Shown here: positions 24,216-34,200 of the stretch, piece by piece
Numbering within the stretch: position 1 is the first letter of the stretch
Layout of the letters: each line of letters begins with the position of its first letter
Position numbers and translations under genes: made by a program
Notes under the pieces: generated by a model
The model's input: only the letters and a program-made list of their open reading frames with translations
The model's database searches: none
Told to the model about the DNA's origin: nothing
Assembly: GCF_963855985.1 (NCBI RefSeq)
Contig: NC_087107.1
Span: 3,658,001-3,722,000, forward strand
Source of the DNA: Ostrinia nubilalis
Lineage: Eukaryota > Arthropoda > Insecta > Lepidoptera > Crambidae
Direction: 5' to 3'
DNA: 64,000 bases

Positions 24216-27200
24216 TCACTGGTCCAGTTGCTCTCTTTGTGGGTGATCGGCCGGTGTGTTGTCCAGTAGACAGGCCCAGTCCCGAAGCCTGCGTTCGCGC
24301 ACAAACACGTCTCTGGCCAAGGCTCGGGCGCCGCCCGCGTCGGCAGCGCCGCCTAGCGCGCCGCCCGCCCAAGCCGTGCTGTTCTCGTGGGAGGGGGATT
24401 TGTGGAACTTGAAAGTGCGGACGCAGAGGCGCTCACTGGAATAGAAGAATATTTTTAATAAAGGTTAATCACAAATACATCGATTAGGACGGGCGTAATT
24501 TTTTTATTCAAAAAAGCTGGCAACTAACTTTTAATATACACTTATTTTTATTTCCATGACTTGGCTACCTAATGAAAATGAAAGCTAATTCAAGCCTGTT
24601 TTCTCCCAAACAAGTAAGAACAAAGCATTTACAACAATATAGCTTTATCAGTCTGTACGTCACATCAGTAGGCCTAGGATGCGCGCCGCGATAAGCGTTT
24701 ATCACACCATTTTATCGCTTTTACGCGATATACATTAGTCGTCTAAAATCATCGATAAGATTTTATCACGGAGCGCATCTTAGCCCGGCTGGAAGTAGAT
24801 TCCACTTACAAGACAAGAGAATCAATCATCACTCCAAACAAGGTTGCTTGGCTAATAAAAGTATTTACCATATTTATTAGAGAGACTTCAATAGTTTTAC
24901 CTGTAAGGCGGCTGGGTGACTAGATACCGTAGTTCATGGGCCAGCCGCGGCTTCAGGCCGGGCAGGGTGGCGGTCCCGCCCGTCACTAGAATGTTCTCGG
25001 CGAGCGCTCGCCGGGCGTCGATGGGGCACTGAACAACAGAAAAATATAATTTAAGTTCAACTTTTTATTTTTATTTTATTTTTAAGGTTTACTTTGAATT
25101 TTCATAGATCCAAGAGGTAAAAATTGTCGGTTGGGCGCATTATTTAATTCGGGATGGTGACATAGGAAACTTCAGACAACGTTTTGTGGAGTAACCCCTC
25201 TGCTTACGGAAATAATTATTTCCACGGAATCAACGAAAATTCAAAAGAAGAAGATCAAGTATGAGCAACGCATGGTTGGGGGAAGGAGAAAGTAACCGAG
25301 ATGGTGTTCACACTATTACGACTTGGTCAATTTCCCGCATTATCCGAAATCAACCTCCTAGATTTTTATGGAGTTTTACGGTTCTGGGTACAAGCCCTTT
25401 GGGCCAAGAGGCGGAATGGTTGCCATATAAAAAAATATTTTGGTCGAATGGTTGCCACATGAAAAAAGTTTCAAAACATTTTAGCAGCAACTCCATTTGT
25501 TGAACAATGACCTGCATGATGCACTGCAGCACGATGTCGGGCAGCGAGGCTCGCTCGTTGTCCCGCGCGAACAGAGGCTCGGCGGCCAGCTCCCGCGCGC
25601 GGCCGGAGACGGCGAGCGCCGGCCTGCCCGCGAGCGGGTACTGCACGCTCTTAGCGCGGCATACGGCCCGGGGCAGGCGCGCGACTGGAGGACTATGCCC
25701 TTCAAGGACCAGCGAAGCGAGACAGTAGAGATCAATTGTTACCGCGGTCTCATGAGACGGGCTAGATCCGATTTTTCTAGTAGTTTTCTAGATTCGCATT
25801 TTTTGGACGTAGTGCGAAAACGCGCTCTAATAAGATACAAAATGAACCCGATGGCGCCTTGTAAGCTGCAGATGGCAATATAAGAAACTTCTAGTAACCT
25901 TTTTTTTACGAAAATTCACAAAAGAACAAAAGAATTTTTTTTTTTACGAATAAACAAAAGAACTAAAACACCCATGTCCTATTGTAAAACTATATACACT
26001 AGAAATTGACAGAAATCAACCTCCTTTTTGCAACTTTTTTTTATATGGCAACACAACCAAATGTTGCCACATACAAAAAGTTTCAAAACATTTTAGCGGC
26101 AACATCATCTGTTGAACAATGACCTGCATGATGCACTGCAGCACGATGTCGGGCAGCGAGGCTCGCTCGTTGTCCCGCGCGAACAGAGGCTCGGCGGCCA
26201 GCTCCCGCGCGCGGCCGGAGACGGCGAGCGCCGGTCGTCCCGCGAGCGGGTACTGCACGCTCTTAGCGGGCACAGGCGTGGGACCGTCAGCCCACTGTTG
26301 GGCGCGCTCGCGGCTGCCCACGAAGCAGGTTTTGACTGGAAAGAAAAAATAAATAAAAAAATGTATTAAATAAAAAATGTATTTATTGCCTTCGAACCAT
26401 TATACACAGATACAGGTAGTTAAAGCCCGGTCCGTGAGCACGTAGAATTTTGTCCAATGACCCCTAGCTACCCATCCTTATCGCTCGCGCGTAATTATAT
26501 TGCTGTCGCGACTGTGCGACGGGCGCCCGCAGTGAGTGTGCGAGCGCGATAGCAACATAATTACGCGCGAGCGATAAGGATGGGTAGATTGGGGTCATTG
26601 GTCAAAATTCTACGTGCTCACGGACCAGACTACAGACTTACAACTATATGAAGTACACCGAAGGCAATTTGGACCTGGCTCATTGTAAAATAAATGAAGC
26701 TTGGTTTACAATATTGAACGCTGTATGGTCAGTGCTGAGCCAACAATGGATTTTCTGTTGTCCAGTTACTCGGGAGTTAAGGGATTTGAAATCGGTGGGC
26801 ATCGGCTGAACATTAGTGTCTGGACACGCGTGTCCCTATTTATACTGAGGCCTGTCATATCTATGTTTAAAGTGTGATTTTTTGTGTCCAATAAAGTTTT
26901 TCTATTTCAATTAATATTATTTAACCCTTGACAATAGTATAAATATTGAAATTCAACCAATCAGAGGCTTCAATATGTACCATAGCCTCAAGATATACTT
27001 GAGTATAACAAATCAAATTGAAATCACAGAATCAGAGAGTACCTTTGATATCTTCAATGATGTGATCAGGCAGATGCAGTTCTGTGTTGTTGTCTTCATC
27101 CAGCAACCTGGACAGCTCATCGTGGATGGCTCGTGCTGCTAACGGTTGCGACTGTAACGCCCGAAGCACTACTGACGCGTGGACCACTAGTGACAAAAAT

Positions 27201-28555
27201 TGGTTGGTAAAAAAACTTGTGAAACTCGAAATCTAGCCACTTCAAAATTTTTAAACAATAAAATGTTTATGAGCTTGAATAATTTTTTTTTATCAGCTTT
27301 GTTATCAAGAAAAAGTAAGTCTATTGGTAAATAGTGTCATCGACCTAATTGGTAAATATTACTTGGCTATTGCATGAAAAAAAAAAAATTACCAGCACAA
27401 ACTTCTGCCTCCTGAGCACCGATGGATACTATGAGAGCCACAGGAGTTCCCAATGTGAGGGCACAAAGTCGAGGGCTGTCTGCCCAGACAACTCCAGATA
27501 CCTGTAATAGATTGTTATTCAGTTAAATTAGTCATAGAAATTGAGAAAAAAAGTAATGTAGAATTTTAACTCTGGGTTTTGCACCATCTTACTTTAACTT
27601 TAGTAAACATCAAATCTGTCAAAATCTATAAAAAACAATGGTTATAGTTATAGTTACGGTTAAAGTAGGTGATGTAACTCAGCTTAAGTTACTGATATTT
27701 GTTACCAGGTTTGCAGTTCTATTATAGCGCTAAAATGTATTTTTAATGTTTCTTTTTTTACTGGACACTGAACAAAATTATTTAAATAGGTCATACCATT
27801 AAAATCCAAATGAAGAAATGAAGGTCTTTACCTCATAATGTGTAAACAGAACTTTGGCCAGGGTTTCCCTGAAGAGAGTTGGTGTGAGGAGTGATTCCAC
27901 TACTACAACTTTGCGCTCCTTTGGGTTCACCAATACATGCCTGAAATTATTAATTTAATTTAACTAAGTAACATTCAGAAAAGTATAAATGCTTGTTTAT
28001 AAATATAAATTCTTCGACTAAAGTTTATATTTGTGCTACAATTTAAATAAACTCGAAAACAAGCATTTAAAGGAAGTAAATTAATGTCTTACAGTGTGAA
28101 GCTTCACTGCTCATCCATTGTACAACAATAATTTAAGCCAGTTAGTTATCCACAAATCATTTACTTACCTAAAGTATAACAAATGTAACATATGCACGAG
28201 ATTGTCGTACAGTTCTTCTGGGGTGCGGTAATCATGTACGCGTTTATACCGGCGCTCTGCAGGGCACCAAAACTCAGATCTGATGATGCACCGAGGCGCG
28301 GCTTCGCCAGTGAAACCAAACCTTAAAAATTACGTAAAACTAGCTTTATTATGATGAATATTGGCTAAAATCAAAAGGTTAATGATTGTCATGTTATTTA
28401 CTTAAATGTAAAGGTTTAACAATTGGTAAATAATAGCTTAAAATAACAATAAACGAAATGAAAACAAGACTTTCTTACTTAGTGTAATCTGTGCCCAGAT
28501 CTAATACAACAGCTTGCTTTTCCTGGATCAAAGCGATGCCTTCATAAAGTGCCAT
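24216..28555 (-). CDS. ACTR10: Actin-related protein 10 (Arp11), dynactin pointed-end subunit, eight exons
   Basis: ACTR10/Arp11 caps the pointed end of the dynactin Arp1 filament and helps dynein-dynactin reach membranes and kinetochores. Coding exons in order of transcription: 28479-28555, 28169-28321, 27832-27940, 27393-27501, 27043-27186, 26124-26335, 24901-25028, 24216-24435. All join in phase with GT-AG sites and total 1,152 nt (383 residues; human is 417). Recognisable blocks: [20 protein letters not shown] and [20 protein letters not shown] (actin phosphate-1 region), [56 protein letters not shown] (actin phosphate-2-type loop), [14 protein letters not shown] and a C-terminal [11 protein letters not shown], the counterpart of the human IPDWCSLNN. 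The exon 6 donor is CAG|gtcatt. Exon 6 has a second copy downstream (separate entry). Introns hold several MITEs. Start and stop are both clear. Confidence 0.95.
24671..24785. mobile_element. Small MITE in ACTR10 intron 7
   Basis: The left end GGCCTAGGATGCGCGCCGCG is mirrored imperfectly by the right end (reverse complement GGCTAAGATGCGCTCCGTGA). The arms are ~24 bp around a short AT-rich core. Confidence 0.6.
25150..26335 (-). repeat. Tandem duplication around ACTR10 exon 6
   Basis: Two blocks, about 25150-25655 and 25870-26266, are collinear: 'gatggtgacataggaaacttc' versus 'gatggcaatataagaaacttc', 'cgaaaattca', 'gaaatcaacctcct', 'gttgccacat', 'tttcaaaacattttagc' and then the exon. The non-coding parts are diverged and contain indels, while the exon part is almost identical. 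The left copy breaks away inside the exon, at the codons for Ala-Lys. Confidence 0.75.
25512..25684 (-). CDS. Second copy of ACTR10 exon 6, possible alternative exon
   Basis: The copy keeps the exon 6 end (..IVLQCIMQ|gtcatt) and 48 codons identical in protein sequence to true exon 6 from [10 protein letters not shown] onward. The only differences in that coding part are three substitutions in adjacent Gly-Arg codons (GGC AGG versus GGA CGA), all silent. Upstream it differs but stays open, and an acceptor-like CTCCAG precedes 25684. From there the exon is 173 nt (58 codons with the split one), in the same phase as true exon 6 (71 codons). Swapping would keep the frame but replace 23 residues by 10 ([10 protein letters not shown]). 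The polypyrimidine tract is weak. It may be an alternative exon, or a recent or gene-converted pseudo-exon. Confidence 0.45.
26429..26626. mobile_element. Near-perfect foldback MITE in ACTR10 intron 5
   Basis: The left end GGTCCGTGAGCACGTAGAAT is the exact inverse of the right end. The arms extend about 85 bp and include 'gcgcgtaattat' and 'ccatccttatcgctcgcgcg' with few mismatches. The centre is GC-rich. It has no ORF, and the high arm identity suggests recent origin. Confidence 0.8.
27571..27686. mobile_element. GGCTGGGTTGCACCATC-type MITE, copy 1
   Basis: A diverged member of a family whose ends read 'ctgggttgcaccatcttact' and 'ggtgcaactcagcctta'. It lies in ACTR10 intron 3. Other copies are at 44835-44944, 52467-52588 and 54451-54574. 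The shared core 'gtcaaactccatacaaaaagc' and 'ggttatagttacgg' identifies them. Confidence 0.65.
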
Positions 28556-29169
28556 CTTAGATTTAATTGTAATTCAAATTAATACCTAAAATAATACAAT
28601 TAAAACATTTCTAAAAACTAGAAGATTTCGCAAGCTAAACGTATGGAAATGATGTCACTTGTCACTTTGTGACACTTCTTGACAGTGACACATGTTTTTT
28701 GTTATTTGACGTACCTACCAATGAAAACTAAGCCTAAAAACTCAGCATAGCGCTGATTGGATAATACTCCGCGATTTGAGGTGACAGCCAAACGACTTTA
28801 CGGTCCGAATCTAAGTAGATAAGTTTATAAAATATTATACTTAAAAATAAAAATAATAAAGAACGAGTTTATTAAAAGCATTACAGTAAGATCATTAAGT
28901 TAGTTTATTTATTTCAAATTATTAAGATGAGTTGGTGACTAGTATTTTACAAAACTTCTCTCTGCATTTCTAACTCCTTTGATATAAACTTTTCGCAACT
29001 AAATTGCACTAAAATGTTATTTTTGACATGAAAACAACCTAAAATTAATTTAATCAACAAAAATAGTGTAATTACTATATTTAGGCCAAGTAAACTTTAA
29101 AAAGATTTCTAGCTAGTTGTTTTTATTTTAGAAACCTTTTGTTTATTGTTTTATTTTGTTTTTGTATTT
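28556..29169. promoter_or_regulatory. Divergent promoter region between ACTR10 and the small + strand gene
   Basis: 614 bp separates the two start codons, which point away from each other. Sequence is AT-rich with no clear TATA box. Transcription starts cannot be placed. Confidence 0.4.
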
Positions 29170-30061
29170 ATGGGCTCTATACATTCTACAAAAATACAAA
29201 GGTTTCATCGGTAAGTAGGTACTCATGGTACTCTTGTAAATACTTACTTACAACCGCGGCGCAGCGCTGTTTTACTTTTCATTATCCTAAAACGATAACG
29301 ATTTATTCGTGCTAGGGGTACTGATTTTGTACCGTTGATCTCTTTGCCACTAGCTATGGAACACTATGGAAGTTTAACTGCTAGTCTGCAGAGCAATATA
29401 CAAAATGGCATTATTTGCCATACTGCCTTAAAGTCGTATAGATTTTTGTCATTTGAGGACAATAATCATCATCTTAATGGCTATCGTTTTAGCGCTCACC
29501 AGTTAGCGCCACTGTAGAGTAAGGTCCTGTCACTTGCTAGTAGCGAAGACAGTGGCGCTAACTGGTTAGCGCTAAAGTGGTAGGAGGACTATCGCAATTG
29601 CACTCATCAAGATGGCGCCACTGTAGAGTAAGGTCCTGTCAATCGCCAGGGGTGCCAACTGTTAAGTAAAAAAACGATAGCCCTCATTGCATGAAAGACT
29701 GAGCGTGCTTTGCTTGAGCTACCTACGCTTGCTTGAGCTACCTAAAACGCTTTGCTTTTGTTTCAGTCACTTCAGGTATGGTGTCCATCTAATAGAGTGT
29801 GAGGTGGACGCGCGCGCTGCTCGCCCCATGCAGATAGCTGTGCACGCGCCACTCTCGTACCAAGTGTACCCGCCACTCTCGTTCCAAGTGTACCCGCCAC
29901 TGTCGTACAAAGTGTACCCTGCGATCTCTCAAGCTCAACCCTCGCCTACAGCTGACAAATGCCAGAGGTTCCCAAGAGTTACATCAGAGCCTTCTAGAAG
30001 ACGCTTCTTCGTGGGTTTAGTTGCGAAGTTCTTGGATTCTTTTTTCAACAACTTAACGTAG
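29170..30061 (+). CDS. Small predicted N-myristoylated protein, two exons, unknown function
   Basis: Exon 1 coding part 29170-29210 (MGSIHSTKIQRFH + CG) ends at a strong donor (CG|gtaagtagg). Exon 2 29767-30061 follows the acceptor 'cttttgtttcag' and completes the Arg codon, giving 111 residues with TAG. The N-terminus MGSIHS fits the N-myristoyltransferase consensus (Gly2, small residue at 6) and is followed by basic residues K8, R11, R14, so membrane anchoring is likely. Residues ~41-65 carry three 8-residue repeats (PLSYQVYP, PLSFQVYP, PLSYKVYP; 24-bp units). The C-terminus has a basic-hydrophobic helix (RRRFFVGLVAKFLDSFF). AATAAA follows at 30179-30184. I know no homologue. A longer reading from 29687 through the intron is less likely than the spliced form. 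Confidence 0.6.
29506..29641. repeat. 27-bp direct repeat within the intron of the small gene
   Basis: The 27-base block starting GCGCCACTGTAGAGTAAGGT occurs at 29506-29532 and 29615-29641. Between them is an inverted copy of 'ttagcgctcaccagttagcgcc'. The arrangement looks like a small transposable element that rearranged. Confidence 0.6.
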
Positions 30062-30178
30062 CAAAGGCAGGAAATAATGTGTCGTTTTCTAAAGTTTGTA
30101 AAGTGAGTGCTGCGTGAATGTGTTTATGTAGCGATATTTTCATTTATTGTATGTCTCTTGCCAGATAAAGTAGAATGG

Positions 30179-30184
30179 AATAAA
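30179..30184 (+). terminator. Poly(A) signal of the small + strand gene
   Basis: AATAAA 117 bases after the stop, followed by a GT-rich element (gtcttgttggtgattg). Confidence 0.65.
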
Positions 30185-30519
30185 GCTGTGACGTCTTGTT
30201 GGTGATTGAAATCTAGATATTGTGGTTTTATTTTAGAGATACTAGGAAGAACAATCGTAGTAATTTTTATGATTATCAGCTTAGGATTCGCATTCTTGCA
30301 TTAAGTACATGCATGGATTATTGTTGAATTTGGGGAAAGGATGGGAAAATTGGGCGTAAGACCTTGATAAAGGTATCATATCCACTTTTAAATTTACACT
30401 CAAAAATAATTTAACTAATCGTTTTATTTTATACAAAATTCCGCTATAATACATATTTACAAACGTAAAAACGAATCGAAAATTGTCACATTATAAAAAA
30501 AGCTTGAGCAGGAATGACG

Positions 30520-30670
30520 ATGGCGCCGGGCGGCCTTCTGGCCACGCCACGCCGCCGTCGGTGCGCCGGCCCTGGCCTCACCTAGCCACGGCTTATGCCA
30601 CGAGACCCAGGCCTCGGCTTAGGCCACATGACCCAGGCCTCAACCCAGCCCACGCGACCCAGGCCTAAAG
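30520..30670. repeat. GC-rich imperfect tandem repeat
   Basis: Repeated 'gacccaggcct' units alternate with 'ccacgc/ccacat' spacers every ~25-30 bp in an otherwise AT-rich area. The + strand is open (TRPRPRLRPHDPG) but low-complexity. It may be part of a transposon; I cannot assign it. Confidence 0.4.
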
Positions 30671-31239
30671 AAGGCCGGGCTAAGCTACCCATAACAAGCA
30701 TCCCTCACACAAAACCGTGCGGGACATACTTTTTATGATCAAGCCAAAAATATGACTAGCAAACTCAAGTGGTTTGACCTCGCTAGTTATTTCCAAGCCT
30801 ACGGGCCGGCCAGCGTAGCACTCATTGCCTACAGATAAGAAGACGAGACCTATAATATTAACTCTTAAATTAATCAGACCACCAGTGTTCTTAGAACCAT
30901 GCAGAGACGTCAACGGAACAGCTTGTAGGATTTTTGTAACGTTCGCCTGCACGGTTTTAAAAGCACTTTTAAATTATACACGTTGCTCTCCGCTGCGTTA
31001 AGCAAGAGACTGCGTACTGGTTATTTTTTGCAAAATTAAAAAAACATTTCTTGGGCTTTCTTTGAATAGTAAACGACTAGCACACGTCTCCGCTTAACAC
31101 AGATGAGACCCTTATTTTAATACTCAACATCACACATTAAACCAATAAAGATTACATTACAGAAGCGTCACTCGCCTCGTCTTTTTACCCGTGGACTTTC
31201 TACTCTACTTAACTAATTATTGTTCTACCCGCAAACGCG

Positions 31240-34200
31240 TTAAATGATGGAGGTGATCAATCTCGCTTTGAAGTTGACTATCCTTTCGGAGGTCTGTGCG
31301 ATGCGGAGGATGAGGTCCTGGATGAGGTTGGCGATGCCTCGGTTGGCGATGATGAAGAGCCTGGTGATGGGGCCGGGCACACCCTCGGTTAGGTTGTCGC
31401 CTTTGGCTGCACCGGCGTCGTCACCCTCTGCCGCGGCGGTGTCACCCGACGCGCCTGAAGATGAGCCGGCTACGAGCTGGAATGAGAATGGTTGATGTAG
31501 AATTGATGGCTGTTTTTCTTTGGATGGTTGCTTTTGGATTTTGAAGTGGCGGTGAAGAATGTAACTGTTGTGACTCAGTGTTGCAATTCAACACTCAGAC
31601 CTGGATTCTAGCAGCTTAAATTTAGAATTTTAAATAGTAATTTATTTTTAGAGAAATGCTTTAAGAGGTTTTAAGTAAGTACTGCGTCATTTGTAAATTA
31701 GACTCTACATTGTAGCACAGATTAGCTAAAGATTAATAAGTTAATTGTATAGTCTGCAAGTTCATAAAATCTGCTAGGTCGCTAATGACGAATATAATTT
31801 GAAACAACTGTTCTATTTCTGAAGGTAATCAACTATCTAACGAACAACTAATTTACTACTTTTGTTAACATAAAACATTTACGACAATAATTTACATTAC
31901 TTAAGTTATTACAAACAAACAAACCTTAGACTAATGTTATTGGAGCAGTTAGATAGTGCAATATCTAGAAGGGTGCATAGGTACGATTAAATCAGTTATA
32001 GAAGCGAGAGAATTGTTAGCGTATTAGTTGAATATTCATTCTGCATTCGTTCTCCTTTGATCATCCAGTTGTTCTCGAAGACGATAGTTCCTACATAGGT
32101 CTAGTCCACTTTGATCATCTAGATTAGATCACCCAGGTGATCATAGGCGACACTTTGGTGTCTTTTGATCACCCATAGATGAGATCACCTAGAGATCACC
32201 CATAGGTGATATCACCTAGAGATCACCCATAGGTGATATCACCTAGAGATCACCCATAGGTGATATCACCTAGAGATCACCCATAGGTGATATCACCTAG
32301 AGATCACCCATAGGTGATATCACCTAGAGATCACCTTATCCATTGGTGATCAAAGGACACCAAAATGTCGCCTATGATCACCCGGGTGATCTAATCCAGG
32401 TGATCAAGTGCAATATACCACTTCATACGGCAGCTAACTACAACAATCTACGACGTCCACCTCTCTACTGTACTTATGTGTGTACTTGGGGATCGTTAGG
32501 GTCCAATGAAGCTGTGTGTGAAGCAGTGAGCCCGACGTTCAAAGAGTCGGTTCCTGCGAAGAGCCTGAACGCGGTTCCAGCTGCCCTGGCCATCGCTTCT
32601 GCTGGACGCTGAAAATCAAACCTTCTCACTCGCACCTATTTATGGCACATTCTTCCCTCTCACTCTTTCATCAGGTTGATGTCTTCTTTTTTGTTGTTTT
32701 GGTGAGGTATGTAATAGATTTGGTTGTAACTTTATTAAATGGTTTATTAAAAGAAATGGTTAGAAAGGGAGAAAAGTTCAGTAATAGATAAAATAGAATG
32801 ATATATAAATTGAAAATTATAATATAATGATAATAATTATTAATAAATACATATAGCAGATAGTTTTAGGACTTGTTTAAGTCAAGGGCGAAGAGAATAT
32901 TAGGTGTATAGAAATATGATTGGACTATGTTTATTGGTTGAAAAGATCTTACCCTGACGATGTCGAATAAGAAGTTACCAGACCCGCCTCCTGACCCGCC
33001 CGCTCCAGCTTGACCGCCGAAGCTCAGAAATCTGAAAAATTAACCAGAAAACTTCAAAATTTGAGGAAAATCCAATAAAAACAAACAGAAGGACACTGAT
33101 TTGATCATGAACGATGATAATGATGTCAATGAAAAAGATACAGACAGAATAGTAGTGAAACAGGGTCTGAAACACATGCACGTTTTATTAGAACATGCTT
33201 CGATGGAGGGAAACAGAAAGTGATGTTAAAATTAGTTGGTAATTATTAAACACTTTAGTAAAATACAGTTCTTTTTGTATCCGATAAATCCTGTAAACAA
33301 TCGACACTAAAAATTTAGTTTGAGAATTGAGAGAGAAAAATCTACCTTTTGAATATTACTCGTACCTACTAGCTTCCCAAAACTGTCAAGATTTGCTTGA
33401 ATTTTGTAAAACCTATGTTTAGGAGACGTTTTCAAGCATAAGGCAACGGTAGCGTAGCAAGCAAACATTTAAACCGCCAGTCTCGTAATACTAAGTAATT
33501 TATGCTCACACGCAATTGTTACATGATCGCGCCGAGCGAAACATTTCTAAGTACGGCACGGCGATGAAATCGAAACGTGCGAATTGAAAAGTCTAGCAAA
33601 AACCTACAATGGCGCAGGCTTTAGAACACATCTGTGAGACAATGTATATCTTGCAAAACATAGAGACCAGCTACTTATTACATAAAAACTGGAATGCGCA
33701 GATAACGTTACAAATTGCTTTGTTGTAACCATTCCTTCGCGGTTTCACTTTAAAGGACTGGTTATTCTATTTCTTAATTATATTCAATTAAGATTACTGG
33801 TCAGATATCTAAAGACTCAGCAGCAGGCCCTACTACAGAATATCTAAAGGCCTAAATTCTTCAGACGTAGGACCAACTCTTCACCTTTTGTTTCTATTTT
33901 CTTCGCTGTTGTCAGCATCATCGAGAGTGATCTCATCGATGCTGGCGGAGTTGGTTTGTGCTGCCGTCTGCTGGTCATCACTGGCGGCGACCTGCTGATC
34001 CTGACCCTGGTTTTCCCCGAAAGCTACCCTCACTTCAGCCTGCTGCGATTCCGCGCCGGACAGCAACTGATTCTCATCAGCGGCCACGTTCTGTAAAACG
34101 AATTTAGTATTGTGGATGCTGTTATGGTGGAATGGGTGTTTAGTGATGTAAGTGACGATGACGATGAGGATAGAGGCTGCGGTCTGCGCGCGCCCGCTCT

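Noticed and set aside
25350..25883. Overlapping ORFs around the duplicated ACTR10 exon read as separate genes
   Set aside because: They arise from the exon copy and its intronic flank. The start codons lie inside the exon and the downstream translation is intron sequence.
29687..30061. 124-codon ORF read straight through the acceptor site
   Set aside because: Its first part is intron-like with a pyrimidine-rich acceptor. The spliced model with the upstream MGSIHS exon joins in phase and explains the sequence better.
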